In this document: positions 42,147-52,185 of the stretch, piece by piece
Numbering within the stretch: position 1 is the stretch's first letter
Layout of the letters: each line of letters begins with the position of its first letter
Source: Aedoeadaptatus coxii
Lineage (GTDB): Bacteria > Bacillota > Clostridia > Tissierellales > Peptoniphilaceae
DNA: 64,000 nucleotides
Strand: one strand, 5' to 3'
NCBI RefSeq assembly: GCF_903819215.1
Contig: NZ_CAIJCT010000007.1
Notes under the pieces: generated by a model
Told to the model about the DNA's origin: nothing
The model's input: only the letters and a program-made list of their open reading frames with translations
Database searches by the model: none
Position numbers and translations under genes: made by a program

Positions 42147-44219
42147 TTAGGATTGTTTCGGCGCATAATCGATGGAAATACGTCCTCTCTCTTTGTCCAC
42201 CTCGAGAATTTGAACTTTAAGGCGATCGCCGACTTTCAGCTTATTATAAATACTACCCTGACCGCGCTTTAATATTCTGGAAATGTGAAGAAGTCCTTCT
42301 TTTTTTACGCCGATATCCACAAAGGCGCCGAAGTCCACCACATTGGTCACCACGCCGTCCAATTCCAGACCCGGCGTCAGTTCTTCCATTGTAAGAGCCG
42401 TGCGGCGAAGGCCTACATCGTCGCTGCCGCCGCGAATATCGCGCCCGGGTTTTTTCAACTCGTTGCGAATATCTTCCACGGTGTAACTTCCCGCTTCTTC
42501 CAATTGTTTCCGTTCGTCATCATTGAGTTCGTCTTCACGCATAATTAATTCGGCAATGGGATAAGATTCCGGGTGAACGCCGGTTTGATCCAACACATTA
42601 TCTCCGCTTGCAATGCGCAAAAAACCCGCCGATTGTTTAAAGGCTTTTTCGCCGAGACCCTTTACTTTTTTAAATTGCTTGCGATCGGTAAAGGCGCCGT
42701 TTTCTTCCCGGTAGCTGACGATGTTTTTCGCCACGTTGCTTGCAATGCCGGAGACGAAGGAAAGCAAGGGTACGGAGGCGAGATTAATGTCCACGCCCAC
42801 TTCATTTACGGCGCTTTCCACCACACCTTCCAGACGATCGTCCAATGCTTTTTTGTTGAGATCGTGTTGGTATTGGCCGACGCCGATGTGGCGCGGTTCG
42901 ATTTTGACGAGTTCCGCCAAGGGATCTTGTAAGCGGCGGGCGATGGAAATGGCGCCTCGTACCGTAACGTCGAGGTCCGGGAATTCTTCAATACCCAAGG
43001 GCGAGGCGGAATAGACGCTGGCGCCGTCTTCATTGACGATGGCGTAGGAAATATCTAAATGCTTTTCGGCAATAAGCTCCGCCACGAATTGTTCGGTTTC
43101 GTAACTGGCCGTACCGCTCCCGATGGCGATAACTTCCACGCCGTATTTTTCGGCGAGGTTCATAATAATTTTCTTCGCTTCGGCGATTTGTTGCTTCGGC
43201 GGTACGGGATAAATGACGCTGTTGTCGAGGAATTTTCCGTTTTCGTCCACAACCGCCACCTTGCAACCCGTGCGATAACCCGGGTCGATGCCGAGAACCA
43301 CTTTATGGCCGAGAGGCGGTAAGAGGAGAAGGGGTTTTAAATTCTCCGCAAAGACCTCGATTGCCGATTCTTCCGCCTGCTCTTTTAAATCGCGGCGAAG
43401 TTCACGCTCTAAGGAGGGGAACAGAAGACGGGTCAGTGCATCTTGCGCAATAGCTTCCATCATCTCCCGCTTGTCTCCACCGGGCTTTAAAATTTGGCAC
43501 ATCATGGAAACCAGGGTATCTTCGTCGCATTCCACTTTAACCCTTAAAGCGCCTTCCCCTTCTCCCCGATTAATGGCGAGGACATTATGATTTTTTACAT
43601 CCTTAAAAGGGGCGGAAAAAGTTTCGTACATGGCGTAATCGGGATTAGGCTCCTTCCCCGCTTCGGAAATTAATTTTCCACGGCGACGAATATAGCTTTT
43701 CAGCAGTCTGCGCACGCCGGCGTCGTTTGCCATTTCTTCCGCCACAATGTCCGACACGCCTTCTAAAATCTCTTCCTTCGGCAAATCCTCGAAAGCGTCT
43801 ACGGCTTGCAAAAATTCTTCCATAGTCCCCTCGCCCATAAATTCTTCCGCCAAGGGACGCAGCCCCTTTTCTTCGGCATCCGTGGCGCGGGTGCGGCGTT
43901 TCGGTTTATAGGGTCGATATAAATCTTCCAGCGTTTGCAAATCCACGGCGCTGTCGATTTCTTTCTTCAGCTCGTCGGTTAATTTTCCTTGCCCCTCGAT
44001 GGTATTTAACACCGTTTGGCGACGCTCGTCGACCTTTTCCAAATCCCCTTTTCTGCTTTCCATTTTACGCAAGACCTCGTCTTGCAAATTACCCGTAACC
44101 TCTTTTCGATACCGTGCAATAAAGGGCACCGTATTACCTTCTTCCAAGAGTTTCAGCGTGGCTTCGATTTTATCGACAGGTGTATTAAATTCTTGGGATA
44201 AGATATGCGCTATGTTCAT
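42147..44219 (-). CDS. tex: Tex family RNA-binding transcription accessory protein
   Basis: The 690-residue protein is full length for Tex. An N-terminal helical domain (ISQEFNTPVDKIEATLKLL-like), a YqgF-like RNase H-fold (VVLGIDPGYRTGCKVAVVD near residue 315), helix-hairpin-helix repeats (about 490-570) and a C-terminal S1 domain (about 615-690, LELDGVVTNVVDFGAFVDIG) are in order. It lies after the prfB terminator and so probably has its own promoter. Confidence 0.95.
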   Translation of the reverse strand: MNIAHILSQEFNTPVDKIEATLKLLEEGNTVPFIARYRKEVTGNLQDEVLRKMESRKGDLEKVDERRQTVLNTIEGQGKLTDELKKEIDSAVDLQTLEDLYRPYKPKRRTRATDAEEKGLRPLAEEFMGEGTMEEFLQAVDAFEDLPKEEILEGVSDIVAEEMANDAGVRRLLKSYIRRRGKLISEAGKEPNPDYAMYETFSAPFKDVKNHNVLAINRGEGEGALRVKVECDEDTLVSMMCQILKPGGDKREMMEAIAQDALTRLLFPSLERELRRDLKEQAEESAIEVFAENLKPLLLLPPLGHKVVLGIDPGYRTGCKVAVVDENGKFLDNSVIYPVPPKQQIAEAKKIIMNLAEKYGVEVIAIGSGTASYETEQFVAELIAEKHLDISYAIVNEDGASVYSASPLGIEEFPDLDVTVRGAISIARRLQDPLAELVKIEPRHIGVGQYQHDLNKKALDDRLEGVVESAVNEVGVDINLASVPLLSFVSGIASNVAKNIVSYREENGAFTDRKQFKKVKGLGEKAFKQSAGFLRIASGDNVLDQTGVHPESYPIAELIMREDELNDDERKQLEEAGSYTVEDIRNELKKPGRDIRGGSDDVGLRRTALTMEELTPGLELDGVVTNVVDFGAFVDIGVKKEGLLHISRILKRGQGSIYNKLKVGDRLKVQILEVDKERGRISIDYAPKQS

Positions 44220-44233
44220 AAAGCCTCCATTCG

Positions 44234-44261
44234 AAAAAGGAGAGGTCTCCCTCTCCTTTTA
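44234..44261 (-). terminator. Terminator of prfB
   Basis: An 11-bp perfect stem, AAAAGGAGAGG/CCTCTCCTTTT, with a 4-nt loop ends in a minus-strand T-run directly after the prfB stop. Confidence 0.8.
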
Positions 44262-44263
44262 CA

Positions 44264-45373
44264 TTATGCCTCTGCATTTTCTTCCAGGTACGCGTTGATG
44301 AAGGGATCCAAGTCGCCGTCCATGACGCGACTGACATCGCCGACTTCCGCGCCGGTTCTGTGATCTTTCACCATCGTGTAAGGGTGGAAAACATAGGAAC
44401 GTATTTGAGATCCCCAGGCAATTTGAGAATAATTGCCTGCAAGGTCTTCTATTTTTTCTTTTTTCTCTTCTTCTTTAAGCGCTACAAGTTTTGCCTGCAA
44501 CATCTTCATCGCCTGTTCGCGATTTTGAATTTGGCTGCGCTCATTTTGACACTGCACGACGATGCCCGTGGGAATATGAGTGATTCTTACGGCGGAATCG
44601 GTGGTGTTGACGTGTTGACCGCCGGCACCGGATGCCCTGTAAGTATCCACCTTAATATCCTCGGAATTAATTTCCACTTCCGTATCGTCGTCCAGTTCGG
44701 GATAGACATCCAACGACGTAAAAGAAGTGTGGCGTTTTTTCGCCGCATCGAAGGGCGAAATACGCACCAATCGGTGCACGCCCTTTTCCGATTTCAAGTA
44801 ACCGTAGGCGTGAGGGCCGGTGACGCGAATAGTCGCCGATTTAATGCCCGCCTCGTCTTCGTTTAAAAGGTCCACAATTTCCACGGAATAGCCTTTGCTT
44901 TCGGCATAACGGGTGTACATGCGCAGGAGCATGTTCGCCCAATCTTGGGCTTCTGTGCCGCCGGCGCCGGCGTGAAGGGAAAGGATGGCGTTGTTCATGT
45001 CGTACTCGCCGTTTAAAAGGGTTTGGATTTTAAATTCCTGAGCCTTTTTTTCAATGGCGGCTAAATCCTTTTTCAGATTGTCGTAAAGAGCCTCGTCCTC
45101 TTCCTCTTCCATAAGTTCCAGCGCCACTTCCGATTCCTCGATGGCTTCCATGAGTTCGTCGTAGACGTCGGTTTTAGATTTTATATTGTTTTGCTCGCGG
45201 ATCGTCTTTTGAGCTGATTCCGTATTATCCCAAAAACCGGGCTCCATAGTCTTTTCCGTAAGCTCCGCATATTTTGCTTTTAAACTCGCAATATCCAGGC
45301 TTTCCGCCAGGCGTTGGACGAGTTCCTTGACCTCTTCAAGTCTCCCCCGATCCAAATATAAATTTTGTTCCAT
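44264..45373 (-). CDS. prfB: Peptide chain release factor 2
   Basis: RF2 terminates translation at UGA and UAA. The 369-residue protein has the recognition tripeptide SPF at 206-208 and the catalytic GGQ at 251-253 (SGAGGQHVNT). The ORF is continuous from ATG 45373, with AAAGGA 5 nt upstream. The in-frame UGA near codon 26 that requires +1 frameshifting in most bacteria is absent (the site reads AGC CTG GAT). It follows secA, as in Bacillus. Confidence 0.95.
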   Translation of the reverse strand: MEQNLYLDRGRLEEVKELVQRLAESLDIASLKAKYAELTEKTMEPGFWDNTESAQKTIREQNNIKSKTDVYDELMEAIEESEVALELMEEEEDEALYDNLKKDLAAIEKKAQEFKIQTLLNGEYDMNNAILSLHAGAGGTEAQDWANMLLRMYTRYAESKGYSVEIVDLLNEDEAGIKSATIRVTGPHAYGYLKSEKGVHRLVRISPFDAAKKRHTSFTSLDVYPELDDDTEVEINSEDIKVDTYRASGAGGQHVNTTDSAVRITHIPTGIVVQCQNERSQIQNREQAMKMLQAKLVALKEEEKKEKIEDLAGNYSQIAWGSQIRSYVFHPYTMVKDHRTGAEVGDVSRVMDGDLDPFINAYLEENAEA

Positions 45374-45392
45374 AGGGATCCTTTCTCAGCGG

Positions 45393-48131
45393 TTACGCGT
45401 TTTTCCCGTGGCAGTGTTTGTATTTTTTACCGCTGCCGCAAGGACAGGGATCGTTCCGTCCCACTTTTTTGCTCGTGCGACGTACCGGTTCTTGAACGCC
45501 GGAATCCGGGTTCACCGTTTGTACTTCTTGCGCCACTTGTTTACGTTCCATACGTTCGGGGTTTTGAACGTGGAATAAGAGGCGAACTGTTTCTTCGCGA
45601 ATGCTTTCGTTCATGGCTTCAAACATATCGAAACCTTCTTCGGCATAAGCGCGCACCGGATCGATTTGACCGACGGCACGAAGACCGATACCTTGACGCA
45701 ATTGATCCATGGCGTCGATATGATCCATCCATTTTTGGTCGACTACTCTCAAGAGTACGACACGTTCCACTTCGCGGAAGGCGTCGTCGCCGAATTCCCC
45801 TTCTTTTTCCGCATATTTCGCCTTAGCTTCTTCTTTTATGAAGCGTTTTAATTCCTCGGCGTCGGCGGACATGTGGCCGTCTAAGAAGTTTTGATCGAAA
45901 TCGAAGGTATCGCGGCCGAAGTGGTAGATTCCTTCGTAATCGATGTATTTATTGTGTTTTTCGTCAATCTTAACATTGAAGTTAATGGTATCGTCGATAA
46001 GGTCGGTGATCATGGACATAATGTCGTCGCGGAGATCGCTGCCCTTTAATACCTTTTCACGTTCAGTGTAAATAACTTCACGTTGCTTGTTCATAACGTC
46101 GTCGTATTGTAAGACGTTTTTACGAATACTGAAGTTGTTACCTTCCACCTTACGTTGAGCGGATTCGATTAGTTTCGTTAAAATGCGGGCTTCGATGGGC
46201 TCGTCTTCCGGCGCGTCGATGCCTTCCATAACATTTTTAAAGCGATCCCCTGCGAAGAGGCGGATTAAATCGTCGTCGGCGGAAATATAGAATTTCGTAG
46301 AACCTTTGTCCCCTTGACGACCCGAACGGCCGCGCAATTGGTTGTCGATACGACGGGATTCGTGGCGTTCTGTACCGATAATGTGGAGACCGCCTGCGCC
46401 GATAACCTTAACTTTTTCTTCGTCGGTTTCTTTTTTAAGTTCATCGCGAAGTTCGGCAAAGCGAGCTCTCGCGTTTAAAATTTCTTCATTGTCCGTATCG
46501 TAGTAGCTGTCCGCCGCTTCGATCATGTCCGGCTCAAAGCCTTCCCGTTCCATCTTTTCCTTGGCCATGTGTTCCGGGTTACCGCCTAAGACGATGTCCG
46601 TACCACGACCTGCCATGTTGGTGGCGATGGTAACCGCTCCGTAGCGGCCGGCTTGTGCGACGATTTCAGACTCTTGTCTGTGGCGCTTCGCATTCAATAC
46701 CTTATGGGGAATACCGCGCTTCTTCAAATAGGAAGACAGTTTTTCCGATTTTTCGATGGATACCGTACCTACGAGGATCGGTTGACCCTTGGCGTGGCGT
46801 TCGGCGATTTCGTCGGCGACGGCTTTAAACTTGGCATCTTCCGAGCGGTAGATGGCGTCGTTGTCGTCGAAACGAATGACAGGTTTGTTCGTGGGAATTT
46901 CCACGACGTCGATATTGTAGATTTCGCGGAATTCCGATTCTTCCGTCATGGCCGTACCGGTCATACCGGCGAGCTTTTTATACATACGGAAGAAGTTTTG
47001 GAAGGTTACCGTAGCGAGCGTCTTGGATTCGGCGCGCACTTCGATGCCTTCTTTCGCTTCGATGGCTTGGTGCAAGCCGTCGGAATAGCGACGACCATAC
47101 ATTAAACGACCGGTAAATTCGTCGACGATAATAATTTCGCCGTCTTCAATAACGTAGTCGATATCTTTATGCATGGTACCCTTGGCTTTAAGGGCTTGGT
47201 GAATGTGGTGGAGTAATTCCGTATTGTCCGTATCCGTTAAGTTTTCGATACCGAAATATTGTTGTGCCTTGTTCGTACCGATTTCGCTAAGAGTAGCGGT
47301 CTTTTGTTTTTCGTCGATAACATAATCTACGGTTTCGTCGCGGAATTCGCGGTTAAAGCGATCTTCCGCTTCTTCCGCTTGATCTTTAATTCTAAAGCTC
47401 AATGTGTCGACGAAGTTTTTCGCTTGAGTGTAGAGCTCGGTGGATTCGTCGCCTTGTCCCGAAATAATAAGAGGGGTACGGGCTTCGTCGATTAAGATGG
47501 AGTCCACTTCGTCGACGATACAGAAATAAAGGCCTCGTTGAACCTGATTTTCTTGGTAAACTACCATGTTATCCCGTAAGTAGTCGAAACCGAATTCATT
47601 ATTGGTACCGTAAGTAATATCGGCACCATAGGCTTCTTTACGTTCTTCCGGGCTCATATCGTGGAGAATACATCCTACGGTTAATCCTAAGAAGGTATAC
47701 ACTTTACCCATCCAGGATTTATCACGTTCCGCCAAGTAATCGTTGACGGTAACGACGTGGGTTCCCTTCCCTGCAAGGGCATTTAAATAAGCGGGCAAAG
47801 TAGCCACGAGGGTTTTACCTTCACCGGTTTTCATTTCGGCGATACGGCCTTGGTGAAGAATAATACCACCTAAAACTTGCACCGGGAAGTGCTTCATGCC
47901 CAGAACGCGGAAAGCCGCTTCTCTTACAACGGCAAAAGCTTCCGGCAATAGATCGTCTAAGGATTCGCCGCCGGCGATGCGATCTTGAAATTCTTTTGTT
48001 TTGTTCTTTAACTGTTCGTCGGTTAATTTTTGCATATCGGCATCCAGTGCCAATACTTTTTCCATGGTCGGGCGGATCTTTTTAATTTCGCGATCCGAAT
48101 AAGTGCCAAACACTTTATCTAATAGAGACAT
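45393..48131 (-). CDS. secA: Preprotein translocase ATPase SecA
   Basis: The 912-residue motor drives protein export through SecYEG. Walker A is MKTGEGKTLVATLPAYL near residue 100, the DEAD-like box VDEVDSILIDEARTPL near 210 and motif VI GRSGRQGDKGS near 620. The C-terminal zinc finger NDPCPCGSGKKYKHCHG binds SecB/ribosomes. I take ATG 48131 (MSLLDKVFG) by family N-termini. A GTG at 48143 has its ribosome-binding site too close. Confidence 0.96.
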   Translation of the reverse strand: MSLLDKVFGTYSDREIKKIRPTMEKVLALDADMQKLTDEQLKNKTKEFQDRIAGGESLDDLLPEAFAVVREAAFRVLGMKHFPVQVLGGIILHQGRIAEMKTGEGKTLVATLPAYLNALAGKGTHVVTVNDYLAERDKSWMGKVYTFLGLTVGCILHDMSPEERKEAYGADITYGTNNEFGFDYLRDNMVVYQENQVQRGLYFCIVDEVDSILIDEARTPLIISGQGDESTELYTQAKNFVDTLSFRIKDQAEEAEDRFNREFRDETVDYVIDEKQKTATLSEIGTNKAQQYFGIENLTDTDNTELLHHIHQALKAKGTMHKDIDYVIEDGEIIIVDEFTGRLMYGRRYSDGLHQAIEAKEGIEVRAESKTLATVTFQNFFRMYKKLAGMTGTAMTEESEFREIYNIDVVEIPTNKPVIRFDDNDAIYRSEDAKFKAVADEIAERHAKGQPILVGTVSIEKSEKLSSYLKKRGIPHKVLNAKRHRQESEIVAQAGRYGAVTIATNMAGRGTDIVLGGNPEHMAKEKMEREGFEPDMIEAADSYYDTDNEEILNARARFAELRDELKKETDEEKVKVIGAGGLHIIGTERHESRRIDNQLRGRSGRQGDKGSTKFYISADDDLIRLFAGDRFKNVMEGIDAPEDEPIEARILTKLIESAQRKVEGNNFSIRKNVLQYDDVMNKQREVIYTEREKVLKGSDLRDDIMSMITDLIDDTINFNVKIDEKHNKYIDYEGIYHFGRDTFDFDQNFLDGHMSADAEELKRFIKEEAKAKYAEKEGEFGDDAFREVERVVLLRVVDQKWMDHIDAMDQLRQGIGLRAVGQIDPVRAYAEEGFDMFEAMNESIREETVRLLFHVQNPERMERKQVAQEVQTVNPDSGVQEPVRRTSKKVGRNDPCPCGSGKKYKHCHGKNA

Positions 48132-48216
48132 ATCTGTATACACGTTCCTTTCACTAACTTGCTATTTTATCAAATAGTTTTAAAAATCGCAATAAATCGC
48201 CATTATTTCATTGAAA

Positions 48217-48459
48217 CTATTCTTGACTTTGGGATTCTTCCGGTTTGTGGTGGACGATGGATACCATTTTGTCCCCTTCCCGAATTTTACGTACTCTCTT
48301 CTCAAATTCCATGCGCGTCATCCAAATGGTGCGGTTACAGCCCATACATTCCAATTTAATGTCCACACCCGTTCTTAAAATCTTCCATAGATTTTCTCCA
48401 CAGGGGTGGCCTTTTTTCAGGGTGACCACGTCTCCTTTTTCGTAAAATAATCTAGCCAT
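48217..48459 (-). CDS. DUF951 family protein
   Basis: The 80-residue protein shows the DUF951 pattern: YEKGDVVTLKKGHPCGENLW, then DIKLECMGCNRTIWMTR. Three cysteines could bind zinc. It overlaps the mscS gene by 8 nt; this pair recurs in Firmicutes. Role unknown; the fold may bind RNA. Confidence 0.9.
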   Translation of the reverse strand: MARLFYEKGDVVTLKKGHPCGENLWKILRTGVDIKLECMGCNRTIWMTRMEFEKRVRKIREGDKMVSIVHHKPEESQSQE

Positions 48460-49318
48460 TGGCCACCTCCTTTTGTGCGTTTTCGTAACGCACCGACGGC
48501 ATTTGAATGTTATGTTCGTTCATCGCCTGAATCAGACATTTCCTGAGATCGTACTCCATATCGAATTTAAGAGAGGGCTCGCCCCAGGCGATGGCGGTAA
48601 TTTCGTAGCCTCCAGGAATAAAATCCGTGGTTCCCCAAATTTCAGTACGGGAATCCGGGTAGATCTCTTTGATTTTTTTAACCGCCTCTTTAAAAGCGGC
48701 GATGACCCGGTCGGGATCTTCGTTTTTATTGACAGGCACCACAACTTTCGCCCGCTTCGCTCCCCGCGCACGATTGGTAACCATGCGAATTTCCGAATTG
48801 GGAATAATGTGGCGGGATCCGTCGAAATCTTTAAGGACGGTGGTTCGAATGTTTAAAGCTTCCACATAACCGCTTTCTCCCGCCAACTCCACGTACTCCC
48901 CGACTCGGTATTGGTCGTCGAAGATAATGAAAAATCCCGTAATCAAATCCCGAATCATAACCTGGGCGCCCATGGCGATGGCAATGGAGCCGATGCCCGC
49001 CGTGGCGAGAATCGTCGATGTGTTGATGCGGCACAGATCGAAAAAGATCATGAGGGCGATAAGGTAAACGCCATATTTCGCAAGATTGCCCAAGATATTC
49101 GTAATGGTTTTGACCCTGCGCTGATTCATATTCTTAGGGTTTTTGATTTCGTGGTGCTCTACATAGTTTGCCACGAAGCGGCTCACGGAGCCTACAATAA
49201 GGTGGGCAATAATAAAGAGCACGATCCCTGCGACGATCATGCCGAACAGATTCAGCCTGCCGTTTGATTTATAAAAAATAGCGTGAACAGCTTCCATAAG
49301 CTGCCTTATGTCTTTCAA
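48452..49318 (-). CDS. MscS-family mechanosensitive ion channel
   Basis: The 288-residue channel has three transmembrane segments (about residues 22-45, 75-100 and 103-130), with the pore-lining glycine/alanine helix ATAGIGSIAIAMGAQV. The MscS beta domain follows (FFIIFDDQYRVGEYVELAGESGYVE). It releases solutes upon hypo-osmotic shock. No truncation is seen. Confidence 0.93.
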   Translation of the reverse strand: MKDIRQLMEAVHAIFYKSNGRLNLFGMIVAGIVLFIIAHLIVGSVSRFVANYVEHHEIKNPKNMNQRRVKTITNILGNLAKYGVYLIALMIFFDLCRINTSTILATAGIGSIAIAMGAQVMIRDLITGFFIIFDDQYRVGEYVELAGESGYVEALNIRTTVLKDFDGSRHIIPNSEIRMVTNRARGAKRAKVVVPVNKNEDPDRVIAAFKEAVKKIKEIYPDSRTEIWGTTDFIPGGYEITAIAWGEPSLKFDMEYDLRKCLIQAMNEHNIQMPSVRYENAQKEVANG

Positions 49319-49331
49319 TTCCTCACCTCAA

Positions 49332-50432
49332 TTAGTCCTCACTCTTTAATGTTTCGATGGTTTCGGATCGGAAGAGACGGGGCTTTAATTGGTAAAGGGC
49401 GATGTGCTTGTGGCCGTAAGTGGCGATGTAGCCGTCTTTTACCTGCACTTTTTCCTGAGTGTCGCCGAAGCGAATATGGTAAGGGTGATCGGAATCCGCC
49501 CGGCCCAATAACTCCCGATTGCCGTAGGCGAAAAGTTCCTCTCCCACAGATGCCAGGTGATCCACATTGCCTTCCATGACGCGGCGATCGATTTCTTTTA
49601 AATCTCTTCCGTGGCGACTTAAAATGCCGCTGTGAAGGGTGTAAAGCTTGTTGCGATGATAAATAACATCCGAAAGGATGGGCGTCTTTTCCGTCATCAA
49701 TTCCTTCCCGATGCCGTAAAGATGCTTTTCCGTGACAATCACCGGGTAGCGACCTTCCACGATGCGCATGGCCACTTCCATGGGAAATTCCGTATTTTCC
49801 ATTCGCTCCTTGTCCCGCTTGCCGTTTTCCACATAAACCGTCGTCTTGTATCCGTTGGCCGCATTGGAAAGCTCCGTAATAACAAAGTGCTTATCGTCTT
49901 TAAATTTAAAATCTAAAATGTAATTTTTCGTCTCGAAAACGGAATTTAAACTTCCGCTGTCCGTTGCGATAAAGAGCTTTTCCCCGTCGTCGTAGCGGCA
50001 ATGAAAAAGTCGCACGCCGTTTTGCACATCGGCGCGGAAAAGTTCTCCTTCTATATAATAGGATTGGCGTTCTTTTCCGTCGGGGCTGAACACCGTTACT
50101 TTTTTTATACTCTCGTCGTAGAGCATGGCATCCTTTTCTCCGAAAAAAGCCTTTTGCCCTTCCCCCATGCGGTCGACGATTTTCTTGTCGCTTCCATTAT
50201 TAAAAATCAAGGCGTCGCCGTCGAAGGTCGCCAAAATTCCGCCCTTTAAAACGGCCATGTCCGTAATATCGTGTTTCGTCTTTTCGTCGAATACGAGAAC
50301 GGGCCGATAGCTTATAATGGAAAGTTTTTTGATTCCGAAAGCCAGAGCGATTATAATACATAAAAAGAGGAGCAGTCTCCTCATGCGTTTATTCATTCGA
50401 TTCCTCCACGTCATATTATAACGAAAGGACAT
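49332..50432 (-). CDS. Membrane-anchored predicted beta-propeller protein (DUF5711-like)
   Basis: The protein of up to 366 residues has a basic N-terminus and one transmembrane helix (RRLLLFLCIIIALAFGI, about residues 18-35). A long extracytoplasmic region of repeated short beta-strands follows (AVLKGGILATFDGDALIF, EKDAMLYDESIKKVTVFSPDG), suggesting a propeller. It resembles DUF5711-type proteins. The start could be 50432 or an inner ATG at 50396 (MNKRMRRLLL). It is divergent from pgeF. Confidence 0.6.
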   Translation of the reverse strand: MSFRYNMTWRNRMNKRMRRLLLFLCIIIALAFGIKKLSIISYRPVLVFDEKTKHDITDMAVLKGGILATFDGDALIFNNGSDKKIVDRMGEGQKAFFGEKDAMLYDESIKKVTVFSPDGKERQSYYIEGELFRADVQNGVRLFHCRYDDGEKLFIATDSGSLNSVFETKNYILDFKFKDDKHFVITELSNAANGYKTTVYVENGKRDKERMENTEFPMEVAMRIVEGRYPVIVTEKHLYGIGKELMTEKTPILSDVIYHRNKLYTLHSGILSRHGRDLKEIDRRVMEGNVDHLASVGEELFAYGNRELLGRADSDHPYHIRFGDTQEKVQVKDGYIATYGHKHIALYQLKPRLFRSETIETLKSED

Positions 50433-50456
50433 GGAGTTGGAAAGGCAGTAACTACC

Positions 50457-51182
50457 ATGAAAATAAGAGATTTTAAGGCATTACGTTTCGACGTTTCAAA
50501 AAGACCCTATGACTTCAGCGCCTCGCTGGGAGAAAAAGGTCTGAGCGAAAATGTAAACTCCTTTTTAAACCATTTAAATGTAGAAAGTTCTCGCGTTTAT
50601 TTTATGAACCAAACCCATTCCGATCACTGCGTAGTTTTAGACGACGACCACGCAGAAGAAGATTATTTCGGTTTTTCCATCGTTCCCGATACCGATGCCC
50701 TCATTACATCGAAAAAAGGAATCGCCCTCGTCTCCCGCATTTCCGATTGCACGCCGGTACTCCTTTACGATCCCATAAAGGGCGTGCAGGCATGTATTCA
50801 TTCCGGCTGGCGCCCTACGGTGAAAAAACTTCCCCAAATTGCCCTCGACAAGATGAGGGAACGTTACGGTTCTTTGCCGAAAGATATTTACGCCTACATC
50901 GGCCCCTGTATCGGCAGAGAAAGCTTTCAGGTGGGCAAAGAAGTGAGCGAAGCTTGGCGCGACGCCTTCCCCTTTCACCGGGAAGTGATCCGCTATTCCG
51001 ATAGAGAACACGATTATATCGACATGAAGCTTACCCATATTCTCATGCTGCAACAAATGGGCGTTCCCGACGATCACATCACCGTCAACATCGCCGACAC
51101 CTTTACCGATCCCCGTTACCATTCCTATCGACGGGACAAGCCAGATTTCGGCAGCAACGCCCTCGTCTCCATTTTAAAATAA
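50457..51182 (+). CDS. pgeF: Polyphenol oxidase family / purine nucleosidase-phosphorylase YlmD-like
   Basis: The 241-residue protein is of the YfiH/YlmD (PgeF) family, shown in other bacteria to be a broad purine nucleoside enzyme and a peptidoglycan editing factor. Metal-site motifs are visible: NQTHSDHCV, ISDCTPVLLYD, CIHSGWRPTVKKLP and GPCIGRESFQVG. The usual HAGWRGT is HSGWRPT here. It is divergent from the propeller gene and precedes tRNA-Ala. Confidence 0.9.
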   Translation: MKIRDFKALRFDVSKRPYDFSASLGEKGLSENVNSFLNHLNVESSRVYFMNQTHSDHCVVLDDDHAEEDYFGFSIVPDTDALITSKKGIALVSRISDCTPVLLYDPIKGVQACIHSGWRPTVKKLPQIALDKMRERYGSLPKDIYAYIGPCIGRESFQVGKEVSEAWRDAFPFHREVIRYSDREHDYIDMKLTHILMLQQMGVPDDHITVNIADTFTDPRYHSYRRDKPDFGSNALVSILK

Positions 51183-51186
51183 TGCC

Positions 51187-51215
51187 TTGACATTCCCATT
51201 ACACTTTCATATACT
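51187..51215 (+). promoter_or_regulatory. Promoter of tRNA-Ala
   Basis: A consensus TTGACA and TATACT are separated by exactly 17 nt and lie 15 nt before the tRNA. This is one of the strongest promoters in the window. Confidence 0.9.
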
Positions 51216-51230
51216 GGAAGAGTATTTTGT

Positions 51231-51306
<76 letters not shown>

Positions 51307-51311
51307 CAATT

Positions 51312-51335
51312 GCCGCCTACGGGCGGCTTTTTTTG
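51312..51335 (+). terminator. Terminator of tRNA-Ala
   Basis: GCCGCC-TACG-GGCGGC followed by TTTTTTT lies 5 nt after the tRNA. Confidence 0.9.
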
Positions 51336-51396
51336 TTCCCTTTTTGCTTTCGGGAATTTTAATTTTGATATAATAAAGCGGAAAGGAAGTGTTTCC

Positions 51397-52185
51397 ATGG
51401 AAAGCATTGTTGTTTTCGATTCCGGCCTCGGCGGCATTACGGCACTTATCGAAGCCATCCACGCCATGCCCCACGAACATTTTATTTATTACGGCGACAC
51501 CTTGCACGTGCCCTACGGCCCCAAGGATCCCGATACTATAAAAAGCTATTTAGATCACATGATGGAATTTGTCGCGCCCTACCACCCGAAGGCCGTGCTC
51601 CTCGCCTGCAATACGGCGACGGTGACGGCGGCGGATTATTTGCGCCATCGCTATCGCCTTCCCATTATAGGCATGGAACCGGCGGTAAAACCCGCCATCG
51701 AACGGGACGGCGAAAACAAACGCATCCTCGTCCTGTCCACGGAGGGCACGAGCCGATCTCAGCGCCTTCATTCCCTAGTGGAGCGTTTCGACAATGATCA
51801 TCTCGTGGATATTTTGCCTCTTCCTAATCTCGTGGATTTCGCCGAGCGATTGGAATTCGACACCGACGACGTCCGCGCCGATATAGAAGCCATCTTGTCT
51901 TCTTTCGATCTCGACGATTACGGCGCCGTGGTCTTGGGATGCACCCACTTTATTTGGTATCGCGATTTGTTTTTAGATCTCCTGCCCAAAGGGGTGGAGG
52001 TCTTGGACGGAAACGCCGCCACTATTCGCCAGCTTATGCGCAAATTAAACGGAAACATTTGCCGAGAAGGGGCAGGCAGCCTCGCCATCCACTTGACGGG
52101 TAAACGCCGAGAGGATGTCATGGCTTTTTTAAAGAAAACCCTGCCTATGGACTTTTCCGAAATTCCGAAAGGACATTATGAATAA
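51397..52185 (+). CDS. murI: Glutamate racemase
   Basis: MurI supplies D-glutamate for peptidoglycan. The 262-residue protein shows IVVFDSGLGGITAL at the N-terminus and the two catalytic cysteines in LLACNTATVTA and VLGCTHFIW. I choose ATG 51397 with AAAGGAAG upstream; a longer frame back to 51310 would include the tRNA terminator. It overlaps the next gene by 8 nt. Confidence 0.95.
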   Translation: MESIVVFDSGLGGITALIEAIHAMPHEHFIYYGDTLHVPYGPKDPDTIKSYLDHMMEFVAPYHPKAVLLACNTATVTAADYLRHRYRLPIIGMEPAVKPAIERDGENKRILVLSTEGTSRSQRLHSLVERFDNDHLVDILPLPNLVDFAERLEFDTDDVRADIEAILSSFDLDDYGAVVLGCTHFIWYRDLFLDLLPKGVEVLDGNAATIRQLMRKLNGNICREGAGSLAIHLTGKRREDVMAFLKKTLPMDFSEIPKGHYE

